A stretch of DNA of 7,240 nucleotides from Actinomycetota bacterium (GTDB taxonomy: Bacteria; Actinomycetota; Actinomycetes; Nanopelagicales; Nanopelagicaceae): contig WLCU01000046.1 of the NCBI GenBank assembly GCA_009705165.1, positions 1 to 7,240 of the forward strand, read 5' to 3'. How positions within the stretch are numbered: the stretch's first letter is position 1; each line of letters starts with the position of its first letter. The translations under genes were made by a program, and so were the position numbers. Positions 1 through 6,540 of the stretch are shown here, in pieces. The notes beneath the pieces are model-generated. The model saw only the letters and a program-made list of their open reading frames with translations, ran no database searches and had not been told where the DNA came from.

Positions 1-456
1 GCGCGCAAGTGCAATGCGCTGTTGCTGACCACCAGAGAGTTGGGTTGGCTTGCGCTGGGCCAAATGTGGAAGTTCGACAAGGTTAAGAACTTTGTCCACC
101 TGTTCTTTAACATCTTTAATACCGCGACGGCGTAAACCAAAAGCGATATTTTCAAAGATTGTTAAATGTGGAAACAGTGCATAGTTTTGAAAGACAGTAT
201 TAATGGGGCGCTGGTATGGGCGCGTAGTCGTGATGTCAGTATCACCTAAATGAATACTTCCAACCGTTGGTTCTTCAAGTCCAGCAACCATGCGAAGTGT
301 TGTGGTTTTGCCACAACCTGATGGTCCAAGGAGGGCAAAAAATGATCCTTTTGGAATCGTTAACGTCAAATCATCAACTGCATTGAAATCACCGTATGAC
401 TTAGTGATACGAGTGAGTTTGAGATCGCCTCTTGCTGAAATTGAATCCTTTGACAC
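1..456 (-). CDS. potA: Polyamine (spermidine/putrescine-type) ABC transporter ATP-binding protein, 3' end cut by window
   Basis: This is the cytoplasmic ATPase that would power import of the substrate delivered by the adjacent binding protein. The visible 152 residues, translated by hand, show Walker A GPSGCGKT (about 44-51), the Q-loop in TVFQNYALFPH (Gln about 90) and the ABC signature LSGGQQQR (140-147). The FQNYALFPH and LSGGQQQR forms are typical of the PotA/MalK-like importer group. Walker B, the H-loop and the C-terminal TOBE-type domain lie beyond coordinate 1. The start is a GTG that overlaps the TAG stop of the binding-protein gene by one base (TAGTG). An AAGG ribosome site at 463-466 lies 6 bases upstream, so translation is probably coupled. 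Specificity comes from the neighbours; on its own the ATPase could serve other substrates. Permease genes (potB/potC type) are expected further downstream. Confidence 0.93.
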   Translation of the reverse strand, partial: MSKDSISARGDLKLTRITKSYGDFNAVDDLTLTIPKGSFFALLGPSGCGKTTTLRMVAGLEEPTVGSIHLGDTDITTTRPYQRPINTVFQNYALFPHLTIFENIAFGLRRRGIKDVKEQVDKVLNLVELPHLAQRKPTQLSGGQQQRIALAR

Positions 457-1634
457 TAGTTACCTTGTGCCTGCTGGAAAGCTTCTGACCACTTAGTTTC
501 CTCTTCAGGTGAAAGTGAGCGGAATACATTCAAGCGAGATGCAGTCTTTTCAGTTGGGAAGATGTACTCACTTGTTGCAAGCTCGGGAGCAATCTTTTCC
601 ATCTCAGCTTGCGCGCCTTTAACTGGGCACACGTAGTTAACGTAAGCTGCAACTTCTGCAGCCACTGCTGGTTCGTAATAATAATTAATCATCTTTTCGC
701 CATTTAACTTACCTTCAGCTGATGCCGTTGAAGGAATCATCAAGTTATCACCTGAAATAGTTCCGCCTGATTCAGGAATTGCGAAATCAAACTTTCCTTC
801 ATTTTCTGAAGAAAGAATAAACATATCTCCTGACCAACCAATTACTGCAGTGGCATCTCCTGATGTCAGATCTTCTGCGTATTCATTGCCTTTAACACCA
901 CGAATCCAACCATCTGAGATCTTGCCCGCCATGAAATCTACGGCGTTCATGAATTGATCCTCAGTTACCTTTGTAATATCTACGCCTTGACCCAACAAAA
1001 TTACGCCAATTGTGTCGCGCATTTCAGTGAGAACAACGATCTTTCCCTTGTTCTGTGGGGCAAATAAATCATCGAGTGTTCGAATTCCCTTTGGATTTTT
1101 TTCAACGTTCCAACCAAAACCACCCATGATGCCTTGCCAAGTCAGAGTTGATTCGCGATTTGGATCATAAGAAGGTGAAGCAAGTGAATCCAGGATATTA
1201 ACTTTATTAGGAATATTTGCTGCATCAAATTTTTGTGCATATCCAAGACGAATCCAGCGCGCCGCCATCCAGTCTGTAGGCGTTACAACGTCGTACCCAA
1301 TGTCTTCACCAAGTTTAAGTTGTGCCTGAACTTTTCCAAAGAACTCATCGTTGTCGTTGTAATCTTCAAAATACTTGGCTTCGATTCCGCTTTGTTCTGA
1401 AAACTTAACAAGAGTTGGATATGTTTTTGAGGCTTCATCAAAATCTAGATATAAAGGCCAGTTACCCCAACGAACAGTATTTGCATCACCACCAGCAGAA
1501 GATCCTCCGCCGCCACATGCTGCAAGTAAACCTGCTGCACCTAAACCACCTGCGCCAGCTAAAACTGCGCGACGTGAAAGCTGCGTTCCTAAAATTGAAC
1601 GGGCTTCTGGTGAGAGTGAACGCTCTGTTGCCAT
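456..1634 (-). CDS. potD: Spermidine/putrescine-type ABC transporter substrate-binding lipoprotein with Tat signal
   Basis: This 392-residue extracytoplasmic solute-binding protein resembles the PotD/PotF/YdcS family. The N-terminus carries a twin-arginine motif S20-R21-R22-A-V-L, a short Gly/Ala/Leu hydrophobic stretch and a lipobox LAAC with Cys40. It is therefore predicted to be exported folded through Tat and lipid-anchored on the outer face of the membrane. A low-complexity Gly/Ser linker follows. Family-like segments include VRWGNWPLYLD (54-64), YDVVTPTDWMA (114-124), IGWSGDMF (265-272) and ISGDNLMIPS (293-302), which plausibly contribute Trp and acidic residues to a polyamine pocket. 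The ATG has a good TAAGGAG site (1644-1650) 9 bases upstream. It lies 55 bases after the aldehyde dehydrogenase gene and overlaps the ATPase start, so all three are probably co-transcribed. The exact ligand (putrescine, spermidine or another cationic amine) cannot be read from the sequence. Confidence 0.9.
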   Translation of the reverse strand: MATERSLSPEARSILGTQLSRRAVLAGAGGLGAAGLLAACGGGGSSAGGDANTVRWGNWPLYLDFDEASKTYPTLVKFSEQSGIEAKYFEDYNDNDEFFGKVQAQLKLGEDIGYDVVTPTDWMAARWIRLGYAQKFDAANIPNKVNILDSLASPSYDPNRESTLTWQGIMGGFGWNVEKNPKGIRTLDDLFAPQNKGKIVVLTEMRDTIGVILLGQGVDITKVTEDQFMNAVDFMAGKISDGWIRGVKGNEYAEDLTSGDATAVIGWSGDMFILSSENEGKFDFAIPESGGTISGDNLMIPSTASAEGKLNGEKMINYYYEPAVAAEVAAYVNYVCPVKGAQAEMEKIAPELATSEYIFPTEKTASRLNVFRSLSPEEETKWSEAFQQAQGN

Positions 1635-1689
1635 ACTGATTTACTCCTTATTGTGGGTTCTTGATGTACTGGGTGCTTCAGGCGAAATA

Positions 1690-3114
1690 CTACGCCCCAA
1701 GGTTGGTCATTACGTGCTTGATTCGTGTGTAATCTTCAAATCCATAGGCTGAAAGATCCTTGCCATAACCAGAGCGCTTGAAACCGCCGTGTGGCATCTC
1801 GGCAACAACTGGGATATGGGTATTGATCCAGACGCAGCCGAAATCAAATGCCTTTGCCATCCGCATCGCCCGGCCATGATCTTTGGTCCAGACACTTGAT
1901 GCCAGTCCGTATTCAACGCCATTGGCCTTTGAAATCGCATCAGCTTCGTCGGTGAACTTTTGAACAGTGATAACTGGTCCAAAGATTTCACTTTGAATCA
2001 TTTCATCATCCTGCTTTAAATCAGCGACCACGGTTGCTGGGAAGAAAAAGCCCGGCTTATCAAGTGCGCTTCCGCCGGTCATCACTTTGGCATGTGAAGG
2101 CAGGCGATCAAAGAAGGCGCTGACTCGCGCCAATTGATTTGCGTTATTGACTGGGCCCAAGAAGACATCTTCTGCCGGTGATCCAATTGCAATGCCCTTG
2201 GCCTGTTCGGTTAATAAAGCTACGAACTCGTCATAAGCGCCAGCTTCGACCAGCACGCGAGTTGCCGCGGTGCAGTCTTGGCCAGCGTTGAAATAACCGG
2301 CGATAGCAATCGCTTCTGCTGCCGCAGGTAAATCTGCATCGGCATAAACAACAACCGGGGCTTTACCGCCAAGTTCAAGGTGTACTCGCTTTAGCTGAGT
2401 CGCTGCAGATTGTGCCACTTGAATTCCAGCACCGACTGATCCTGTAATTGAAACCATGTCTGGACGTTTGTGTTCGACCACCATTCGTCCAGTTTCGCGT
2501 TCGCCGCAAACAACATTGAAAACGCCGTCGGGTAAAAACTCTGACATTACATTTGCCATCCATACTGTCGATGCTGGCGTTGTATCACTTGGCTTTAAAA
2601 CAACAGTATTTCCAGCTGCAATTGCAGGTGCCCACTTCCAAACAGCCATCATCATTGGATAGTTCCACGGTGTTACTTGACCAATAACTCCAACAGGTTC
2701 GCGGCGAATCATTGAGGTCATTCCAGGCATATATTCGCCGGCAGATTTTCCTTCAAGATTTCGCGCAGCCCCGGCAAAGAAGCGAATCTGATCTACCATC
2801 GGTGGAACTTCTTCGGTAGTTGTTAAAGAGATTGGTTTACCAGTATTAGTAGTTTCAATTTCAATGATTTCATCAGCTCGAGATTCGATTGCATCTGCAA
2901 TTTTTAATAAAGCGCGTTGGCGCTGAGATGGTGTTGAATCACGCCATCCTGGAAAGGCATCACTGGCAGCCTTAAATGCCGCATCAACATCTGCAGCATT
3001 TGATTTAGGTGCATTGGCATATGCCTGACCCGTTGATGGATTAATAAGTGAAGTTGTTTCGCCGGACTTGCTGTCTACGGCCTTGCCGTTAATGAAATTC
3101 GTTAACTTTTCCAT
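1690..3114 (-). CDS. patD: Gamma-aminobutyraldehyde dehydrogenase (PatD/YdcW/Prr-like)
   Basis: This NAD(P)-dependent aldehyde dehydrogenase of the ALDH superfamily has 474 residues, the same length as I recall for E. coli PatD. It is predicted to oxidise 4-aminobutanal (in equilibrium with 1-pyrroline), formed from putrescine, to GABA in the cytoplasm. Visible landmarks are TPWNYP with the oxyanion Asn151, VVLKPSD (Lys174), the nucleotide-binding turn ITGSVGAG (223-230), the general base Glu247 in LELGGKAP, the nucleophile Cys281 in NAGQDCTAATR and EIFGP (Glu376). The blocks RFFAGAARNLEGKSAGEY and MPHGGFKRSGYGKDLS closely match the PatD subgroup, not betaine-aldehyde or succinate-semialdehyde enzymes. 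The neighbouring polyamine transporter supports this. It starts 14 bases after rlmN stops. The upstream AAGG (3117-3120) is only 2 bases from the ATG, a poor spacing, so reinitiation after rlmN may matter. No putrescine aminotransferase or oxidase gene is in the window. Betaine-aldehyde activity cannot be excluded. Confidence 0.9.
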   Translation of the reverse strand: MEKLTNFINGKAVDSKSGETTSLINPSTGQAYANAPKSNAADVDAAFKAASDAFPGWRDSTPSQRQRALLKIADAIESRADEIIEIETTNTGKPISLTTTEEVPPMVDQIRFFAGAARNLEGKSAGEYMPGMTSMIRREPVGVIGQVTPWNYPMMMAVWKWAPAIAAGNTVVLKPSDTTPASTVWMANVMSEFLPDGVFNVVCGERETGRMVVEHKRPDMVSITGSVGAGIQVAQSAATQLKRVHLELGGKAPVVVYADADLPAAAEAIAIAGYFNAGQDCTAATRVLVEAGAYDEFVALLTEQAKGIAIGSPAEDVFLGPVNNANQLARVSAFFDRLPSHAKVMTGGSALDKPGFFFPATVVADLKQDDEMIQSEIFGPVITVQKFTDEADAISKANGVEYGLASSVWTKDHGRAMRMAKAFDFGCVWINTHIPVVAEMPHGGFKRSGYGKDLSAYGFEDYTRIKHVMTNLGA

Positions 3115-3128
3115 GGCCTTGATACTAG

Positions 3129-4247
3129 TTAATTCTTTTCCTTTTCACTAGCGGCTAATTGGCCACAGGCTCCATCGATTTCGCGGCCTCTTGTGTCGCG
3201 GACAGTAACTGGGACGCCATAACTTTCTAATATGCGGACAAATTCAGCTTCATCTTCGCGACGAGATGCGGTCCACTTGGACCCAGGGGTCGGATTGAGC
3301 GGGATCAAGTTGACGTGGGCGTTACGGTTTTTCAGTAACCGGCCAAGTAAATCTGACCTCCATGACTGATCATTGATGTCTCGAATCAGGGCGTACTCAA
3401 TCGAATATCTGCGGCCAGTTTTCTTCTCATATGCATCGGCGGCGGCAAGGACTTCCTTTACTTTCCACCGTGAATTAATTGGAACTAAAGAATCACGCAG
3501 TTCATCATCTGGAGTGTGTAGTGAGACAGCCAACGTAACAGATAAGCCTTCTTGGGTAAGTTTTTCGATTCCATTAACCAAACCCACAGTTGAAACGGTA
3601 ACTGAGCGGGCGCTGATTCCTAAACCGTCAGGATTTGGATCAGTAATATTTCGAAGCGTTCGCATCACTGCGTTGTAATTTGCTAGGGGTTCACCCATTC
3701 CCATAAATACAATATTTGAAAGTCTGGCTTCTCCCCCAGGAAGTTCGCCATTTGCACATGTGCGAGCTGCTGCAACTATCTGTTCTGTGATTTCACCGGC
3801 ACTTAAATTTCGAGTTAATCCGGCTTGACCTGTTGCACAAAATGGACAGTTCATTCCGCATCCAGCCTGGGATGAAATACATACCGTGACACGATCGGTG
3901 TAACGCATTAAGACTGACTCAACTAGTACGCCATCATGTAATTTCCACAAATCTTTACGAGTCATTCCACCATCGCACTCAACTGAGCGAACTAGTTCAA
4001 TTAACTTTGGTGTGAACTGCTCGGAAATTGTCTGGCGCATTTCTGCCGGAATATCTGTCCAATTTGATGGATCATTAGAAAGATGCGTGAAGTAATGCGT
4101 TGCAACTTGATTGGCTCTAAATGCAGGTAAGCCCAATGATTTCGCTAATTCGCGGCGCTCTTCAGGTGAATAATCGGCTAGATGTTTTGGGGCTTTTTTC
4201 CTTTGAACTGGCTCATCAAAAACTAATTTAATCTCTGGCGTACTCAT
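3129..4247 (-). CDS. rlmN: Dual-specificity 23S rRNA (A2503-C2) / tRNA (A37-C2) methyltransferase
   Basis: This radical SAM enzyme makes 2-methyladenosine at 23S rRNA A2503 and, in characterised homologues, at tRNA A37. I choose the ATG at 4247, which overlaps the cdsA stop as ATGA and gives 372 residues starting [13 protein letters not shown]. That resembles mycobacterial RlmN N-termini as I recall them. The open frame extends upstream to 4280, with another ATG at 4253, but those starts would encroach further on cdsA and add atypical residues. With the chosen start, the 4Fe-4S cysteines are C130, C134 and C137 (CGMNCPFC). C123, in the preceding CISSQAG segment, is equivalent to the resolving cysteine. 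The SAM-binding GMGEPLANY is at about 183-191. C361 in DGACGQ is the methyl-carrying cysteine near the C-terminus. All key residues are present. No strong Shine-Dalgarno is seen, so translational coupling to cdsA is likely. Confidence 0.95.
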   Translation of the reverse strand: MSTPEIKLVFDEPVQRKKAPKHLADYSPEERRELAKSLGLPAFRANQVATHYFTHLSNDPSNWTDIPAEMRQTISEQFTPKLIELVRSVECDGGMTRKDLWKLHDGVLVESVLMRYTDRVTVCISSQAGCGMNCPFCATGQAGLTRNLSAGEITEQIVAAARTCANGELPGGEARLSNIVFMGMGEPLANYNAVMRTLRNITDPNPDGLGISARSVTVSTVGLVNGIEKLTQEGLSVTLAVSLHTPDDELRDSLVPINSRWKVKEVLAAADAYEKKTGRRYSIEYALIRDINDQSWRSDLLGRLLKNRNAHVNLIPLNPTPGSKWTASRREDEAEFVRILESYGVPVTVRDTRGREIDGACGQLAASEKEKN

Positions 4248-5089
4248 AGCCATCGCTTCACAAGCTCTAGCGCTAACCATAACGCCGGTGCTGAAATCAA
4301 AACTGAATCAAGTCGATCCAAAATTCCACCATGGCCAGGAAGAAGCGATCCCATATCTTTTAGTTGTAAATCACGCTTCATGGCACTTTCAATTAAGTCA
4401 CCGCACGTTGCTGTAAAAACAATCATCAGCCCGACAACGGCGCCAATCCACCAATCCATAGACAAGATATATGCAAAGGAGAGTGAGCCTCCGAGAACAG
4501 TGAAAACTAGTGAGCCAATTAAGCCTTCCCAGCTTTTCTTTGGACTAATAGTTGGAACCAAGGGGTGCTTACCCAGCAAAACTCCCACGGCATATCCAAA
4601 TGTGTCATTACATCCAACCAACACAACAAAAGTCATCACTCGTTCTAGGCCGTTATTTGGACGGGCCAGAAGAATTAAGAATCCTGCTAAGAAAGGTAAG
4701 TACAAAAGTGAAAAAGTTGTAGCCGTTGCACTTTGAACAAAGCCCTCAGGGCCCTTGGTCAAAAGTTGGATAAGGAGCAATGGGATTGCGATTGCAGTTG
4801 CAATTGCCAGTCCCGCAACTCCGCCGTTCCACGTTGCATACGTTAAACCAAGTGCACCTGCTGCAAGGGAGACAACTGAGATGTAAATATCGCGCGCACC
4901 AAAAGCTCGCACAATTTCACGAATACCAAATAAAACCGCTACTGCTACAACTACGGCGAAAATCTCACGGTGATAAGCAAGGGCAAACCAGATGAGAGCA
5001 ATTAGCGATAATGAAACGACAATAGACGGCCCGAGTTTTCTCCCAGCCCGCTTATTTATTGCCTCATTGATTGATTGAAAATCAGACAT
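4244..5089 (-). CDS. cdsA: Phosphatidate cytidylyltransferase (CDP-diacylglycerol synthase)
   Basis: This integral membrane enzyme makes CDP-diacylglycerol from phosphatidic acid and CTP, the branch point for bacterial phospholipids. The C-terminal family signature is intact at about residues 235-261: S-x-M-K-R-x4-K-D-x-G-x2-L-P-x-H-G-G-I-x-D-R-L-D. The SPKKSWEG segment (about 182-189) and NDTFGYAVG (about 161-169), both conserved in this family, are also present. Most of the rest is hydrophobic and consistent with several membrane spans. The ATG at 5089 gives 281 residues. A TTG at 5098 is in frame, but it is only one base from the GGAG, while the ATG lies 10 bases from TAAGGAG (5100-5106). 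The SD shares bases with the frr stop codon and is also in a hairpin, so expression is probably coupled to frr translation. At its 3' end it overlaps rlmN by four bases. Confidence 0.95.
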   Translation of the reverse strand: MSDFQSINEAINKRAGRKLGPSIVVSLSLIALIWFALAYHREIFAVVVAVAVLFGIREIVRAFGARDIYISVVSLAAGALGLTYATWNGGVAGLAIATAIAIPLLLIQLLTKGPEGFVQSATATTFSLLYLPFLAGFLILLARPNNGLERVMTFVVLVGCNDTFGYAVGVLLGKHPLVPTISPKKSWEGLIGSLVFTVLGGSLSFAYILSMDWWIGAVVGLMIVFTATCGDLIESAMKRDLQLKDMGSLLPGHGGILDRLDSVLISAPALWLALELVKRWL

Positions 5090-5095
5090 CGGTAA

Positions 5096-5122
5096 CAAAC
5101 TCCTTAAACTTCGAGGAGTTCG
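5096..5122 (-). promoter_or_regulatory. Hairpin masking the cdsA Shine-Dalgarno at the frr stop
   Basis: In the mRNA, CGAACUCCU (from 5122 to 5114, within the last frr codons) can pair with AGGAGUUUG (5104 to 5096). This makes nine pairs including one G-U, around the nine-base loop CGAAGUUUA. The 3' arm contains the cdsA AGGAG, and the frr stop codon runs from the loop into it. A ribosome finishing frr would open the stem and expose the site, which fits translational coupling. The pairing is seen directly; the function is inferred. Confidence 0.45.
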
Positions 5123-5667
5123 ACCTCCTTGTGCTTGAGCAATTCATCGATCTTTGCCACATGATCTGAAGTAATTTTTTCAAGCTCTTTTTCACCACGA
5201 GCTAAATCATCCTTGCCAATGTCGCCATCTTTTTCCATCTTTTCCATCGCCTCTTTTGCAGCACGACGGATATTTCGCATTGAAATCTTTGAGTCCTCTG
5301 CCTTGCCCTTGGCAACCTTGATGTACTCCTTGCGACGCTCTTCTGTTAGCTGAGGGAAATTGATACGAATAACCACGCCATCATTGCCTGGGTTAACACC
5401 TAAATCTGATTCGCGGATAGCTTTTTCAATACTCGCCATGGCACCTTTATCAAATGGTGCGATTGTTGCCATACGTGCTTCAGGAACTTGAATGGATGCA
5501 AGCTGTGAGAGTGCAGTGTAAGTACCGTAGTAATCCACCATAATTTTATTAAACATTGAAGGGTGCGCACGGCCAGTGCGAATCGATGCAAAATCATCTT
5601 TTGCAACTTCGACCGCTTTGCTCATCTTTGTGTCAGCGTCCTTGAGGGCGCTTGCTACATCTGCCAT
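5104..5667 (-). CDS. frr: Ribosome recycling factor
   Basis: RRF works with EF-G in the cytoplasm to split post-termination ribosomes. The 187-residue product is close to the usual length of about 185. Diagnostic segments include RTGRA (30-34) in the N-terminal helix, YYGT and PEARMATIAPFD in the small domain, LGVNPGNDG (89-97), and the basic RNIRRAAKE (131-139) followed by a charged helix that together make up the three-helix bundle. I chose the ATG at 5667 because an AAAGGAG site (5673-5679) sits exactly 5 bases upstream and the protein then begins MADVASAL. An upstream in-frame ATG at 5685 would place this Shine-Dalgarno inside the coding region. A 91-base gap separates it from pyrH, the longest in the window, so an internal promoter is possible, although no clear -35/-10 pair is visible. 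Confidence 0.96.
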   Translation of the reverse strand: MADVASALKDADTKMSKAVEVAKDDFASIRTGRAHPSMFNKIMVDYYGTYTALSQLASIQVPEARMATIAPFDKGAMASIEKAIRESDLGVNPGNDGVVIRINFPQLTEERRKEYIKVAKGKAEDSKISMRNIRRAAKEAMEKMEKDGDIGKDDLARGEKELEKITSDHVAKIDELLKHKEVELLEV

Positions 5668-5672
5668 GACAT

Positions 5673-5679
5673 CTCCTTT
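5673..5679 (-). promoter_or_regulatory. Ribosome binding site that fixes the frr start
   Basis: AAAGGAG on the minus strand lies 5 bases before the ATG at 5667. It is the strongest, best-spaced Shine-Dalgarno in this gap and decides against the longer reading frame that opens at 5685. Confidence 0.8.
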
Positions 5680-5706
5680 GTGCATTCCTAAGTCCGTAAT
5701 TCTATA

Positions 5707-5723
5707 TGAAATGACCTATTTCA
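5707..5723. repeat. Short inverted repeat in the pyrH-frr gap
   Basis: The arms TGAAAT and ATTTCA form a perfect 6-bp inverted repeat around a 5-base spacer, about 40 bases upstream of the frr start. It could be a protein-binding site or a small RNA hairpin. It is short and AT-rich, lacks a following T-run that would make it a terminator, and may be chance. Confidence 0.3.
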
Positions 5724-5758
5724 CATTACCCGCTTAAACTGCGCTTGATTCAATGAAT

Positions 5759-6481
5759 TTAGGAAACTAGCGTTCCTATGGTTTCTCCGCGAACTGCCCG
5801 AGCAATATTTCCATTTTTCATCAAGTCAAAGATCACAATCGGAAGTTTATTTTCGCGACAAAGTGCAAATGCTGCTGCATCTGCCACTGCTAATGATTTA
5901 CTCAATACTTCATCATAAGAAATTGCATCAAACTTTGTTGCCGACTTATCTTTCTTTGGATCGGCTGAATAAACCCCATCAACACCACTTTTTGCCAGAA
6001 GTAATGCTTCGGCGCCTATTTCAAGTGCGCGTTGCGCTGAGACGGTATCGGTTGTAAAAAATGGCATTCCTGCTCCTGCGCCGAAAATAACTACGCGACC
6101 TTTTTCAAGATGGCGAATTGCGCGAAGTGGAATGTATGGTTCGGCGACTTGGCCCATTGTTATTGCAGTTTGAACGCGAGTTTGCACGCCTTCTTTTTCT
6201 AGAAAATCTTGAAGTGCCAAACAGTTCATAACTGTTCCGAGCATTCCCATGTAGTCAGCTCGTGAGCGATCCATTCCGCGCTGAGAAAGTTCTGCTCCGC
6301 GGAAATAGTTTCCGCCGCCAACAACTATTGCAACTTGAACGCCACTGCGGGCAACATCTGCAATTTGCTTAGCTATATCTTGCACAACATCAGGGTCAAC
6401 ACCGATGCCTTTAGCTCCACCAAAAACTTCTCCAGAAAGTTTAAGGAGCACCCGCCGATACGTTCCTCGTGTACCGGGCAT
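5759..6481 (-). CDS. pyrH: Uridylate kinase (UMP kinase)
   Basis: This enzyme phosphorylates UMP to UDP with ATP, the step that feeds all pyrimidine nucleotides. It is the bacterial hexameric type of the amino-acid-kinase fold. The 240-residue product shows LLKLSGE (12-18), with the phosphate-contacting Lys14, the Gly-rich GGGNYFRG (55-62), [11 protein letters not shown] (76-86), [11 protein letters not shown] (136-146) for the acceptor site, VYSADPKKD (170-178) in the ATP-binding part and [11 protein letters not shown] (219-229). Length and motifs are normal. The ATG at 6481 has TAAGGAG (6487-6493) 5 bases upstream. Both the SD and the start codon are inside a large predicted hairpin that pairs with codons 10-15, which is unusual and may limit translation relative to tsf. 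The gap from tsf is 59 bases. Confidence 0.97.
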   Translation of the reverse strand: MPGTRGTYRRVLLKLSGEVFGGAKGIGVDPDVVQDIAKQIADVARSGVQVAIVVGGGNYFRGAELSQRGMDRSRADYMGMLGTVMNCLALQDFLEKEGVQTRVQTAITMGQVAEPYIPLRAIRHLEKGRVVIFGAGAGMPFFTTDTVSAQRALEIGAEALLLAKSGVDGVYSADPKKDKSATKFDAISYDEVLSKSLAVADAAAFALCRENKLPIVIFDLMKNGNIARAVRGETIGTLVS

Positions 6482-6502
6482 GGGTGCTCCTTAAACTTCT
6501 AG
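6432..6502 (-). promoter_or_regulatory. Long hairpin enclosing the pyrH Shine-Dalgarno and start codon
   Basis: In the mRNA, AAGUUUAAGGAGCACCC (6498 to 6482) is perfectly complementary to GGGUGCUCCUUAAACUU (6453 to 6437), giving 17 consecutive Watson-Crick pairs, eight of them G-C. Beyond a single bulged U, four more pairs extend the base: CUAG with CUGG, including one U-G. Within the 28-base loop, CCGGUAC (6477 to 6471) pairs with GUAUCGG (6461 to 6455), seven pairs with one G-U, around the loop ACGAGGAAC. The AUG therefore sits in a small asymmetric internal loop between the two stems, and the SD is buried. The 3' arm is coding sequence for part of RRVLLKL. The pairing is read directly. Translational control or RNase processing is inferred. 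Confidence 0.7.
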
Positions 6503-6540
6503 TGTGAATAGTTAAATTCTAAGCGATTTCGCCTTTGAAC

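Noticed and set aside
290..496. Plus-strand open frame across the potA-potD junction
   Set aside because: It lies antisense over the start of the clear ATPase gene and the end of potD, and its sequence resembles no family I recognise. Other plus-strand frames in the window (for example 1375-1752, 3373-3678, 4380-4736 and 6563-6865) were rejected for the same reason.
4248..4280. Longer N-terminus for RlmN starting at 4280 or 4253
   Set aside because: It adds [11 protein letters not shown], which does not look like an RlmN start, and it increases overlap with cdsA. The ATGA overlap at 4244-4247 gives a conventional start.
5668..5685. Six extra N-terminal residues (MHKGDV) for Frr
   Set aside because: The AAAGGAG ribosome site would lie inside the coding sequence, and the shorter start matches the usual RRF length.
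5720..5755. Promoter-like TTGAAT and TAATGT in the pyrH-frr gap
   Set aside because: The spacing is about 19 bases and the match is weak in an AT-rich stretch. Not enough to annotate as a promoter.
6432..6502. Interpreting the pyrH inverted repeat as insertion-sequence ends or a MITE
   Set aside because: The 3' arm encodes the conserved RRVLLKL part of UMP kinase and the protein is full length. There is no target duplication or inserted segment.
6521..6535. Small hairpin AAGGCG-AAAU-CGCUU just after the tsf stop as a terminator
   Set aside because: The stem is only about five pairs with one G-U, and no U-run follows, so it does not look like an intrinsic terminator. pyrH follows closely on the same strand.
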